Shown: one piece after another, positions 1 through 10,412 of the stretch
Numbering within the stretch: position 1 is the first letter of the stretch
How the letters are laid out: the number at the start of each line of letters is the position of its first letter
Assembly (NCBI GenBank): GCA_028673005.1
Contig: CM054115.1
Location: 107,813,172-107,877,171, forward strand
Source of the DNA: Tanypteryx hageni
Lineage: Eukaryota; Arthropoda; Insecta; Odonata; Petaluridae
Direction of reading: 5' to 3'
DNA: 64,000 bases
The notes under the pieces: generated by a model
What the model was told of the DNA's origin: nothing
Seen by the model: only the letters and a program-made list of their open reading frames with translations
The model's database searches: none
Position numbers and translations under genes: made by a program

Positions 1-755
1 TGAAGTACTGACTTATTCTGAAAATATAGCACAATGAATGATTAAATGTCACTGGTAGTTTTGCCCCAAATTTAGACTATTAATCCCTCAAGCTGACTCA
101 AGTTGTAGCTTTTAAGGCATTTATGATATCTGCTACAAATATATTTGTTTCTTTGTTTTTGATTGTAGTTTATATTTATTTACAATTTGTTTACTCATTT
201 AAAAGTACATAAGTGACACTTGTATAATCAAGCAAAACTTTAATTTTAAAATGCCATCATATGGAATATTTTAATTTTTTCAAGTGCCTTATTACAGTGT
301 GGAAACAAATATCATATTATATTGCAATGTATAAGTTGACCTTTAAAGTGATATAAAACCTTTGAAAAACCAGGGTCGATTTATGCTCCAAGTATAAAAA
401 TACAAACCTTGAATTCTGGGCAATAATGTAGAATACCGTATTTACCCTAAAGGAAGAAGACTTCAAATTTAAGATGACCACAATAAAATACAGTCTATTC
501 AGGAAAAAACTTTGTAATACTGAGATGAACTGTCTCATTCACATTACTCTCTCGTAATTTACAAGATACTTAAGATATAACAGAAATGATATGACCCATT
601 TAAATAACACTGGTGCTGATTAAGACTATCGCAAATAACACAATGGTAACATGAAAGGCAAAATGCTTACAAATATATTGGAACAAGAATAGTACACAAT
701 AGAAATACGCAATAGAGAAACTCAGTAGAAATTGCACACCTTGAAGGGATAATAA
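1..755. other. AT-rich, CpG-poor DNA without a recognisable gene
   Basis: Only short chance open frames are present and nothing resembles a conserved protein. CpG is very rare: about three in the first 600 bases. Since a host gene on the + strand ends at 9050, this may be intron of that gene, but no upstream exon could be recognised. Confidence 0.6.
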
Positions 756-759
756 ATGA

Positions 760-1258
760 TACGAAAAGTGCAGTTTGATGCAGGCAGGAATCTTGCCAGC
801 TGTTCTCTGTCTGTTCTCACTGTCGTTGCCTCTATGCCGGTCTCTGCTCAAACCTCTGCTTCTACTCGTGGTCATCTCTGTTCTCTCTCTCAGGTCTCTC
901 CTCGAGCCTCTCCTTCCATTTGTGGTCTTTGCTGTTCTCTGTCTGCCATCGATACTCCGCTGTCATGCTCTCCGATGTTGCCAGATTCAATCTCCTCTGG
1001 TTTCTTGTCTTCTCGGGATGAGGGCGTACCTCTCGTGGAAGTTGATTGGTTAATTAGGGCTATTCCAGCGTTCCCCTCTGGGCTAATGTCTGAGGCCTAT
1101 ATAAGTAGAAACCCAGGAAATAACGAGCAAATGCTGTCATTCGTGTGTATGCTGGAGTTCGAGCTATTCTGGAATTCGGGCACATCAACTGATAGCGGAC
1201 AGGAGAAACTGAAGGAGGAGATGAAAAACTGTAGGAAGGCAAAATGCTGCAATACCAA
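760..1258 (+). promoter_or_regulatory. Promoter-like segment, possibly a solo LTR
   Basis: A C/T-rich block is followed by an inverted CCAAT-like motif near 1047 and a TATA-box-like TATATAAG at 1098-1105. The right edge near 1258 abuts a - strand pogo coding relic exactly where its reading frame loses similarity, so this block may be an insertion, for example a solo LTR. No clean TG...CA ends or target duplication were found. The 169-residue open frame across it has no recognisable domain. Confidence 0.3.
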
Positions 1259-1345
1259 TTTTTAAAATAACATAAGGTGGTAACTTTGTGCCATCCGTTA
1301 ATACTACCAGCATCATACTATAATGGAGCAAGTGTGATTTGTCTG
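1259..1345 (-). pseudogene. Fragment of a pogo/Tigger-type transposase
   Basis: The - strand reads VVLTDGTKLPPYVILK, matching the 'ADG.KLPP.vI.K' block of the DDE domain of pogo/Tigger (CENP-B-like) transposases. Similarity stops abruptly at ~1259 and fades above ~1345. Only this small piece is visible. It may come from the same element as the other - strand pogo relic or from a separate copy. Confidence 0.65.
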
Positions 1346-1689
1346 TCTGGATTCTGAATGGCTGCCCAGAAGTGACAGCCTCCAGCGACAAGAAATTGAA
1401 CTACCTCAAATTAATAAAAATTTGATGTATTTGTTTCTGAATGGAACCAATTTTGTATGAATTTCTATGTCAGATGACCTTCTTAGAACGTATCCTTATG
1501 ATCCATCATCTTTGCAAAATCAAAGATAAAATGTACAATAGGAGGGAACCAATCAAAATTACCGCTATGGAGGATTTCCACAGGCCATCTCATGACAAAC
1601 TAACATTTAATGATACACAATATAAAAAATCAGGTATACTTATGGTGAACACTGTCATGAAACCACACTTATTCAGAATCAGTTGCAAT

Positions 1690-2475
1690 ATACCATATTT
1701 TTCGGCATATAAGACCCATTTTTTTCCAAAAAAATTACCCTCAAAATCACCCTGCTACTTATACGCTGAAGGTAAGATTGTTACTGTTCTCAATACTGAC
1801 ACTATAAATGCGCTCATCCCCAAAATGGAATAATTGCCAGTCATTTGTCACAAAAACATTAAAATATACATTTTTAATAATTTACGGTGAAAAAATTGTT
1901 AAACATGCAATGTGAAGCCTGATGACGCATTTTCATTAGCGATTATAATTTTGGTGCGATTGTGATGTTAGTCTAATGTTTTAGTTCCTAATGAGCCCAT
2001 TTAATAGTGTGATTAATGCCATGAAACATTAGAATCATGGTAGATGTCATAAAAATTTTATAAATATCTAGGACAAATACCATTACATGTATTAGGATCA
2101 CATCGGCTAAAAGAGGGAAAAGATATACCTGCACTAATAGCTATAAACTTCAGGTGATTCAATATGCAAAAATGCATGGAAACCAAGCAGCAGAACATCA
2201 TTTTGATCTACCTCTCACAGAAAAAATGATGCATGAATGGAGAAAACTGAGGAAAAACTGAGATGACAGGAAAAGAGAAACATAGTCTTCATAAGTTTGG
2301 TCCTAAATGGCCACAGCTAGAGGAGAAAGAGAAAAAATTGATAGTAGAACAGAGGAAGTTAGGTATTACTGTATCGATCAAAATGGTTATGCATGAGGCA
2401 AAAAGAGTTGCAGAAAAAAAGACTAGTCAAGCGTACAAATCGTTATTACATATGCATCCCATTTTTAGGAATTAA
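1690..2475 (+). mobile_element. Decayed pogo/Tigger element, 5' part
   Basis: The left part contains an imperfect inverted repeat, TTCGGCATATAAG (1701-1713) against CTTATACGCTGAA (1758-1770), of a kind common near pogo-like element ends. From 2097 the + strand encodes the N-terminal helix-turn-helix region: KRGKRYTCTNSYKLQVIQYA, then HGNQAAEHHF and EKMMHEWRKL. That frame stops at 2259-2261 and resumes in another frame at 2263 with KFGPKWPQLEEKEKKLIVEQ, typical of the CENP-B-type DNA-binding domain. The catalytic domain is missing. A TGA plus a frameshift show that it is dead. Confidence 0.75.
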
Positions 2476-3599
2476 ATCTCATCTTGCTCTTAAGTTCGAG
2501 TAAGTTCTATCGGTAAGGGGTGTCTATACGTGCGATGTGTGAGGCACACTTTGACAGCCTAATTTATAGGACTGCCGAGTGCATATTTGTCTGTACAAGT
2601 TTCAAAGCAATTATTTATGTTTTAGATCATTCTTATTTACCCACACGTATCAAGTTTATCTAACACAGTTATATTTAACTGTTATCATGCAGTAATATTT
2701 TCTGTAAATGTAATGTAATAATGTAATAATTATGTAATAAGTTATAAAATTAGACGAACTATGTAACATATGTAAGATTATCTCATTTTTTCATTGATTT
2801 CAGTATTTACGAATCGCTATATTGTTGACTCTATGGATTGTTGTGTGTAAATTGAATCTTATTCTGCATATGATACTAGCCTTACAATGTTATATCAAAT
2901 TCCAAGAAAAAACCCAAACATTCAATCAAAGCTAACAAGCAGCGAACTAAAAGACTGACAGATCAAGTCCCGATGCTAGAAAATATCTGGGAAAACAAAG
3001 GGGAAGGACAACGGACAAGAAATTGGCAAATCAAGTCATAAGAAAAAGAGCAAGATGCCATAATTTAACATCACATAAAATTACAATGACCTTATCGAAT
3101 ACTATAGTAGTAGTAGTATAGTATAGGTAGTAGTAGAAATAAGATGTAATAAATTTCTAATCCAATCCTTTTACTACTGCATAAAGATTAGAATTATAAG
3201 CTAAAAGCTACCCATTTAAGGGTGAAGGCCTCCAAGTCCTCCGCAGGAGCTAGGAGTTGATGGCCCATAGGGCCAGAAATCTACCATAATCTGTCTCAAC
3301 TGGTTGTGTGTCTGGGATCCGAAGTATTCTGTTGGCATTTGAGTTATTTTGCTTTGCCTATGATAAAATGCTGCCTAGTTTCCAATTTTGCTCAGTTCAA
3401 CAGTAACTGTGGATGAGTGAAGTTCTATGCTTCGATAGATCTGAATGAAGTGCGTTCATGCTTTCCACCATTGCCAAAATATGATCGGAAAGTGTGAGCA
3501 ATCATGTCAACAGCGCTTGTCAAGAAATTTTGAATGGCAAGGAAAATTTACGACCTCTTATTGGCTGGCATTTTCTTCCCCTCACCCTATGGGTCTAAC
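2476..3599. other. Non-coding stretch with a short TAG-rich simple repeat
   Basis: No gene is seen. A short run of TAG/TAGTA units lies around 3102-3138. The rest is AT-rich and CpG-poor unique-looking sequence. Confidence 0.5.
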
Positions 3600-4905
3600 T
3601 GTAGACACCCCTCACCTGCATGAAATGTTGGAATGGATAATAGTTACAGTAATGCACATTTTTTTATTCCTCAAAGTTTTTATAATGATGTTTTCTGTGC
3701 CTTTTTTGTTAACTAGGTAATTGGATGGCATATCAAAATAAATAGTTGTCTCATGTGCATTACACATTTGGCTCAGAAGGTAATCATGAATTTTCTGCAA
3801 TGCAATTACATGCTTCTGGAGAGCACTAACTTTGTCCGTGTAGTCAGAAGGTAAACATTGGCAAAGAGATGTTCTTCGTCTCAGGCAAAAACCATTATAA
3901 TGCATCATTCGTATGCACCAATCCTTGAATTCTTGCTGTGGAATGTTTAGTGATCGTGTTAATTCATTAGCTTTCAGTTTAATCATTTCCTATGACATGG
4001 GTTTTCCATCTGTTCTTTGAGTATGCACAAATATTACAGTTTCTTCTTCTAATTCAGTGGTGCCCCACCTTCTTACATGGAAGGCTGCATTGGTGGTTGC
4101 AAGTCCTTAAATAGGCTGGATTGGAAGTTGCCAATTCTCCAGTGGGCCAGATTGGAGTTTAACACATTGACTGCCCACCGAATTTTCTACATTCTGCCCT
4201 GAGGCCAACGTGTAAAATGATTTTCTTTTGTCATGAAAGAATATGATGTAAAAAACTTTGCCATCTTGCCACAGAATTAGAAACCATGATCACCAGAGGA
4301 TATATTGGAGCTTTTCCAGAGGCCCACTGAAAGTACAAAACGAAACCAGCAAGCCCCAAGCGTAGGAGATCACAGAAGGAGACTGACACCCATGGCCAGT
4401 TAGCTGGACATGGGCCTCCTGCTAAAGTCACTGATGGCCAGTTAACTGGCCATGGGTGATCAACATATTAAATTAGAAGTTACCTATATATTCTGAGGTG
4501 CCATATAAGTGAAAATCAATTCTAAATAGGGTTTTATGGTTAACATTTCAATATTAAAAGTTTTATTATAAAAATTTTCATGAAAATATATGAATTTGTG
4601 TTAAAGTTTTTGGATTGCCTTACTATGATAACTTTGCGGGCCACATCCAACCTGCAGGCTGTAAGTTAAGCACCACTGTTCTAATTCATGAAATCAACCT
4701 CGTTTGGGTCCATTCAATGATGATTTCCTTGTTGAGATAGCACCTTCAAGTTTGTGTTTTGCTTGCTTCCACCTTTGCACATAAGCTTCCTTCACATTAT
4801 ATTTCCTCCTGGCCTCACAATTGTTAGTTTCTTCAGCATAGTGCTTCACCATTAACTTAAAATTTCTATCAAAACTTGTCTTATACTTTGTGATACAATC
4901 CTTTT
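3600..4905 (-). pseudogene. Pogo/Tigger transposase relic split by a hAT element
   Basis: Reading leftward from about 4905, the - strand encodes YKTSFDRNFKLMVKHYAEET, then EARRKYNVKEAYVQRWKQAK, the helix-turn-helix of pogo/Tigger transposases. Next comes FHELEEETVIFVH, then RNG-like 'RMMHYNGFCLRRRTSLCQ' and HETTIYFDMPSNYLVNKKGT. The last corresponds to the family's 'N.DETpi.FDMP...Tv..kG' block, with the usual catalytic Asp replaced by His. The coding stretch is interrupted inside the LEEE codons by a non-autonomous hAT element (4055-4678). In-frame stops occur before and after the 124-residue open part. It is an old, inactive copy and its termini were not located. Confidence 0.8.
4055..4678. 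mobile_element. Non-autonomous hAT element with perfect 8-bp TSD
   Basis: The element begins CAGTGGTGCCCCACC and ends GTTAAGCACCACTG, imperfect terminal inverted repeats of hAT type. It is flanked by identical 8-bp duplications TTCTAATT (4047-4054 and 4679-4686). It sits inside the - strand pogo transposase relic, so it is the younger of the two. No transposase piece is recognisable within its 624 bp. Confidence 0.85.
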
Positions 4906-5879
4906 ACAAAGGTGCCTTTTATTCTCTACAAGATCTGTCATTTACTTTGTAATACTTCATTTCCCTAATTTCTGTTGCTGTTTTGTTATGATCATTACTA
5001 TTATTGTTAATATTGTTGTTATTGTATTTATTATATTTTCTATTTATTTTGTTATTATATTCTTTGTTACTGTTATACGTTTCAATGTAATTGGCCACTG
5101 TGCTGTTTTTGGAACAATATAAATTAAATAAATAAATTTCAGTCCTAATATTTGGGGTAACTTATTTAAAGTGCTAAAAATAATAACTAGTTCACACTTC
5201 ACATTAAAACTTAGTGAAGTTTGTACCAATTGCATGCTCTCATATAGGTTATACTCTTTAAACTGCAGGTGTACTTGTCGTCTGCCGCTGGTGCACTAAT
5301 CAAAAAGTAACAAATGTATTTAAATTTTAACAAGACACACAAAATGCAGACAATCTTAGTGTAGCCTTTTTTGACACTATACATATCAAATTCCCTATCC
5401 AACTGATTACAAGTTCTGATGTTGGTTTATCAACACTCCCCTTCCACCAGTACCAACGAGGTGGAAAGCCTCTTGTTTGCACATTGCATGCTTCAAGAAT
5501 ATGAAAATGTATTGTTTTAATAAATGTAATGTACTGTTTATGTATAATTAAATGCATTTTTGTGAACATAGAATTGGCACTGGGTTCTGTGCAGCGTTTA
5601 AAACATTGTTCTTGATTATAATACGATTCCTAATTTTTTTGCCAAAATATTTAGAATAAAACCTCGTTTACCTTTTGGGCTAATACGGTATATTTCTTAA
5701 GTCATCTTATTTTTGTTTCCTTCTGTTAACCTGTTTCACAGTATACTGTATAGCCAAGCAGGTGGAGAAGTAAAGTTTCAAGATTTAATAATGATAAGTT
5801 AATTTTAATATAGCGTTATCTCAACCGTTGGCGTAATTTTGTTGAATAATTCCATAATATGAAACACTTAATATATAGA
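4906..5879. other. AT-rich DNA, no gene seen
   Basis: Only short chance open frames occur and no repeat copy shared with the rest of the window was recognised. Confidence 0.5.
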
Positions 5880-6019
5880 TAAAACACTAATTTTCCACTG
5901 TTTTGGTTATGTTTTAACACAACTTAGGTTGTGATGCTTAGCATCATCATGATGGCGCTAAGCGTTGAAACCTAAGTTGTGTTAAAGCAACCAAAAACAG
6001 TAGAAAATTACAATGTTTT
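5880..6019. repeat. Foldback element with ~50-bp arms
   Basis: The left arm (about 5880-5931) and right arm (about 5970-6019) are near-perfect inverted copies: AAAACACTAATTTTCCACTG... pairs with ...CAGTAGAAAATTACAATGTTTT, and the inner ends ACACAACTTAGGTT / AACCTAAGTTGTGT match exactly. The ~40-nt loop contains a second short palindrome (TGATGCTTAGCATCA). It lies 144 bp upstream of the splice acceptor of a host exon. It looks like a small MITE or foldback element; no target duplication was identified. Confidence 0.75.
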
Positions 6020-6162
6020 ATTTCATATTTATTTTAATATATGGTATTAATATTCAACCGAGGTCATTTACAAAATTCTAGTGCTTTTAAGAAAAAGGTT
6101 AACAACTTGTATGACAGTGATGTTCATTAATTAAATGAATGTACATCTTTTCTTTTGTGTAG

Positions 6163-6322
6163 TCGTCCTATAGATGTGAGAATTGCTCATCCTGGAGTTG
6201 GTCGATGCTTACGCTTCTGTCCCTTGTCTGATCTGTTGATAGCATTTGTGGCTCAGCCAGGTGCCATTCTTAGAGTGATGCATTTGCGAGCAACTCGGCC
6301 ACAATTCACTGCAAATCTGCAG
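6163..6322 (+). CDS. Penultimate coding exon of a WD40-type protein
   Basis: This 160-bp exon is bounded by a good acceptor (TTTCTTTTGTGTAG at 6149-6162) and a donor (CAG|GTAGGC after 6322). Its first base completes a split codon, then 53 codons follow in phase 0. They begin RPIDVRIAHPGVGRCLRFCP and end LRATRPQFTANLQ. The 'GVGRCLRFCPLSDLLIAF' core has the look of a WD40 blade strand (variable hydrophobics then C-x-F-x-P). It joins in frame with the exon at 8958-9050, which ends in a WD motif. Earlier exons were not recognised upstream. I cannot name the protein. CpG is depleted here, as is usual in methylated insect gene bodies. The exact donor is inferred from the reading frame and consensus. 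Confidence 0.7.
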
Positions 6323-6577
6323 GTAGGCAAAATATTTTAAGTAAATAAAATGTTCAAAGGAATATGCATTGAAGACTGTCTCTAGCTCTTCTTTATTTGT
6401 ATTACTCTTTTTTAGCATTTCCTTTTATCACACATGAGATGTATGTCACTGTGGAATAATCAACCCTGATTATAATTAGCCCTAACCTTATGATTTTTCT
6501 GCTCCTCTCATATGTTGGAGGAAGCCTGGCATAACATTTTTATTTCCATAATTTTTCTTGTGTAACCTAGCAAAATA

Positions 6578-7477
6578 CAGGGTGATTCATGACTTTCTGT
6601 CAATACTTCAGGAGCTTATTCCTGAGGCCATTCCCAGTCAGAAATGTCATATGAACATGGGTCTGATTCTTAACAGTTATGGAGCTATGGCTATTTTAAA
6701 TGCAGCTACATCATTTTATTCAGAGGAGGCACAGTTTAGTCATAATGGAGTCAATAATATCCGAAACTCATGTATGGCCAGATAAGAAGTCTCATGGTAC
6801 AGTGAAAAGTAATTTCCAACATCACTTCTGTTAACCTGTGGTGTTATTGGCAATCAGATTATTATTGAACCATTTATCTTTGAGGAATGCCTTACAGGTG
6901 ACATTTATGGCAGGTTTCTGCAAAGTGAACTGTTGCACATTTTAAAAGATGTTCCTCTGAGAAAACAATTACATATCTACCTACAGCAATATGGAGCACC
7001 TACATATTATAGTGGAAAAGTGTGTAATCACCAGTTCCCTGATCGGTGGATTGATTGTGGAGGTCCGCAGAGTTGCCCACCGAGGTCACCAGACCTCAGC
7101 CTGCTAGATTTCCATGTGTGAGGTCACATGAAAGCCATGGTGTATGAATTCAAATTGGACACAAGAGATGAACTAATTAATTGAATTTTAGATGCTGCAA
7201 GACATGTAAATCATCCTGAAGTTCTTAATAGGGTTACATTCAGTGGTGGAATGAGTCAGGATGTGTAACCAAGCTGAAGGCGGCCATTTTAAACATTTAT
7301 TATAAACTGAACTTTACAATATTAGAACTTGTTCCAATAAACAGCTTAATTAAGTTCAAATCATTTTGAATTTCCTTAATGGTTGAGATTCTAACCCATT
7401 TTCATGTGACATTTCAGACTGGGAATGGCCACAGGAATAAGCTTCGTAAGTATTGACATAAGTCATGAATCACCTTG
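6578..7477 (+). mobile_element. Deleted mariner/Tc1-type element with ~85-bp TIRs
   Basis: The ends are long inverted repeats: CAGGGTGATTCATGACTTTC on the left against the reverse complement of ...GTCATGAATCACCTTG on the right. Similarity continues for ~85 bp (TATTCCTGAGGCCATTCCCA / TATTCCTGTGGCCATTCCCA). TA dinucleotides flank both ends (6576-6577, 7478-7479). Inside, the + strand keeps transposase traces: HRGHQTSACM-like and, in another frame, SCPPRSPDLSLLDFHV, the 'PPRSPDL.PLDFFLWG' block just before the third catalytic residue. Stops, frameshifts and its 900-bp length (a full element is usually >1.2 kb) show that it is inactive. Confidence 0.85.
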
Positions 7478-7502
7478 TATATATCACATGTATGTTCATA
7501 TA

Positions 7503-7689
7503 CATTCAGATCCTAATTCAGCACCTCCCCTATAGAGTGCCACCCCCTCATACTGCCCATGAATCATTGTGAATGGAACTTTTATCTTATGATTGTATAG
7601 AGCAAGCATATATCCCGATTACTGCCACCCTCGCTTTAGTGCCATTGTCAATAATGGACAAGTGATGGCACTAAATCGAGGTTTAACTG
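7503..7689. mobile_element. Pogo-like MITE (copy 1)
   Basis: A 187-bp sequence flanked by TA (7501-7502 and 7690-7691), ending in GGTTTAACTG (inverted CAGTTAAACC) with a degenerate opposite end CATTCAGATCC. Read in reverse it matches 61610-61787 nearly throughout (shared blocks: GATTTAG, ATATGCTTGCTCTA, GATTCATGGGCAGTATG, GGGGGTGGCACT). TA targets and CAGTCAAACC-type ends suggest a pogo-driven MITE. Confidence 0.8.
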
Positions 7690-8957
7690 TATACTTTTTC
7701 ATACTTAGTAGTGTATCTCTTTTGACCCTGTCTTTTTGTGAACACATCCACTATGCTGTATTTTCCATTGTGCTCAAGTCTTCTCATAACATTGCTTTGT
7801 CAACTGATACATTGCTTTAGTAATATTTATTGTAATTTGTTTATGGTGAACTTATGAGTTGGCATCTTTACTTTTATAAAATATTTTGAGCATCAATTTA
7901 TAAATTTACGTATTTCAGCAATATTTAGAAAGCTGAATGGTTCTATTCCAAATGATTATAATTGTTATCATAATGGCATGATGAAATACAGGTATGATAA
8001 ACTCAGAATATTGCCAGGCAACTAACTATGAAATATATTTGAAATATTTTTGGAATATATTTTCATTTTAGTTCTAAATAAAAACAGTTAAATTATACTA
8101 AATCTTAACATATACATAGAACTAACTTAATTTTATTTACATTTACTTAGCTTATATTATTTACACTATTTACATTTAACGTAGGTTAACCTTGAAGTCT
8201 TTCTAGTTCTGCCAAAGCACTTTGGTTGCAGGCATAATTCCACATGACTTTGTTGCTCTATACTTCTGAGGTCTCTATCCCATCAAGGGAGCTCACTAGA
8301 GAAAGCATGACATGGGTTAACTATTGCCAAACAATTTTCATCCCAAGTAGACCACCACTCTGTCCATTGTGATACCCTAGAGCTTATGATATGTGCACTT
8401 CCTTTTATATGGAGTATCCAGTGGCGGAATTATGCCTCCTGGGGCCCCTGTAAAATACAAGTGAAAATATGTCATGCTCCATTTTTCCTTCTCAAAACAT
8501 GTCCAGGTTTTTCTTCCACAGAATCTGTCCACCCTACTTAGTACATTAATGAAAACATTCTGATTATTTCAAATAGATAGTTTATTGTATATTTTGAGTT
8601 CATCTGCCATGGTAATTTGTGAACAACTTTGAACGTAGTCAAGTAAAGTCAGTAAAAGAGAAATATTTGTGAACATTTCAAAAATGCAACATTAACTTTA
8701 ACCTGACATGGAACTCTTTGGTGCTTATTTATATTCTCCATGTATTTTTTTAAACATTAGGCAAATGAAGTGAAAAGTTCGGGGCTTGTCTAGGAATTGA
8801 ATCCTGTTGTTCCATGTGCTAAGAATGCTTTCCAATCTTCATTCTCATATCATCCAGTTTCAACTCCTGGACAATCCCAGAATTTCAGCCCTCTCTCTTT
8901 CGTATCGGGTTTATGCTCCCATGAACTTTATTTTTTATTTTCTCATTTTTTATCTAG

Positions 8958-9050
8958 GTTTTTGGCGGCTTAACGTGGCATTCTAGGCTTCCCTACATAT
9001 GTGCAGCTAGTGATAGAAAAATATGCTTCTGGAAAGTTGTTACAAAATGA
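8958..9050 (+). CDS. Terminal coding exon of the WD40-type protein
   Basis: After the acceptor TTTTTTATCTAG, 30 codons run in phase 0 directly from the upstream exon: VFGGLTWHSRLPYICAASDR then KICFWKVVTK and a TGA at 9048-9050. 'ICAASDRKICFWKV' is a canonical WD40 blade ending (G/A-S-D-...-I-x-F/V-W), so the protein closes its propeller at the extreme C-terminus with only four residues after the WKV. The combination of acceptor, in-frame joining and WD motif makes this the best-supported host coding sequence in the window. The protein family within the WD40 superfamily is not identified. Confidence 0.75.
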   Translation, partial: VFGGLTWHSRLPYICAASDRKICFWKVVTK

Positions 9051-9218
9051 AATGATTGCAATTATTGATTTGATGGTGACTGACTGCAGTTTTGGTTGGA
9101 TAATACATTTTTACCATAAATTTGAAAATATGTTTGTAAGATGTTTTTTTGCTTGTAATATATTTTTATACAAAAATTCACTGTAATTCATTTCATAGAT
9201 GTTACTTCCAAGATTTTA

Positions 9219-9224
9219 AATAAA
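9219..9224 (+). other. Candidate polyadenylation signal AATAAA
   Basis: The first AATAAA downstream of the TGA at 9048-9050 would give a 3' UTR of ~190 bases. A second AATAAA lies at 9423-9428. Which one is used cannot be told from sequence. Confidence 0.45.
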
Positions 9225-10260
9225 AATTTTGTACTACAAATTCCCTTAGAGAATTGTGACATACTATGCTTGATTTCTGAAATTTTATATAACAATTGTG
9301 TAAGCTTTCATGACTAAACGAGTCTGTGAAATTACAATAAATCTTGATAAAATGACTTACAAGATGTAGGCAAGTTGAAATTTTCACCTCTTGGTCTCTT
9401 GTCAATCCTTATGGAATTCAAAAATAAAATATTTGTTTTTACAAATTATTGAAACAAACATTGTTCACATACAAGTGAAGTTAATATAAAAGATGTGTAT
9501 AATAAGTGCTCTACATCTTACTCCATAATTCTAACTTGATAATTTACTATTTCTAGTGGTTTGCTACTTTCAAGAGAAGTCGAGAAAAATCTAAATATTC
9601 TCTAAGCCATGATATTTACTGGAGACTGTTGAAGCTTCTCAATATAAGTTGCTGAAAAGAAGTCTTTAAAGTATTTCAGCAGTAAGGTAATTTTTAATGT
9701 TTTTGAATTAAAATCAAGAATAATATTTCAGGATGTAAAAGAAATTTAAAAAATCATTCATTTGATTTGTTTAAATTGTTTACATGCACTTTGATCATTT
9801 CATTTTTAAGTTTGATCTTTTGTAATTTTATATACATTGAGTAGTCATTGACATTATTTATTTTTGTTTTCTATAAAATTATGAGATATATAATGGAAAT
9901 AATATATTTGTGACTACTCCGTTATTCTAATGAGAAATCCCAGTGAGCTTGGATTAAAACCATGGCCATTGACATCATTTTATTTGTAGTGTGCAATAGA
10001 AATTTTTATCTTAAAGAGACCTCCTTTAGTATCCAAGTCGAACTATGATATATATCAAGCTATAGTACCTATATTGTAGACATTTTTATGTTTTTTGGCC
10101 AACATCTTAATTTGGTCGAACTTACAATTCCAATGTGTGAACAGAATCTTGTCCCAGTTTTAAGCATTACATTTGTCCAGTGGCAGTTGTTTCAACTGGC
10201 AGGCCCAACATGTTTAACAAAACCTAAAATTATAATACAGAAAAAGTATTTAATTCTTTA
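9225..10260. other. 3' flank of the WD40-type gene, no further gene seen
   Basis: AT-rich, CpG-poor sequence. An open segment after an AG at about 9555 (WFATFKRSREKSKYS...) was considered as an exon but has no link to the upstream reading frame. Confidence 0.45.
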
Positions 10261-10412
10261 CTTACCGAAAAATGTACAGTAGTGAGTAGATGAAAAAAAG
10301 TGTCTTGCAGCTAAAATGAGTGTTAAACAAAGTCCATTTGGCAATCTTTCTTGTTAGAAAATAATCAATAACTTTTCTGTTGAAGCTATCTATGTTATTT
10401 ACAAAAGTTTTT

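Larger units (their letters stand above)
6323..8957 (+). other. Intron of the WD40-type gene
   Basis: The intron begins GTAGGC and ends TTTTTTATCTAG. It contains a deleted mariner-type element (6578-7477) and a pogo-type MITE (7503-7689). A hAT-like fragment near 8418-8460 starts CAGTGGCGGAATTATGCC. The remaining ~1.2 kb holds nothing recognisable. Confidence 0.65.

Noticed and set aside
756..1265. 169-codon open frame resembling a secreted Ser/Cys-rich protein
   Set aside because: It crosses a TATA-like promoter block and ends in transposon sequence; no conserved features.
9001..9186. 61-codon open frame overlapping the terminal WD40 exon
   Set aside because: The alternative frame joins the upstream exon in phase and ends in a WD motif; this one is a shadow.
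9555..9654. Possible extra coding exon after an AG (WFATFKRSREKSKYS...)
   Set aside because: The WD40 reading frame already stops at 9050 and no gene on either side needs it; an isolated open segment is not enough.
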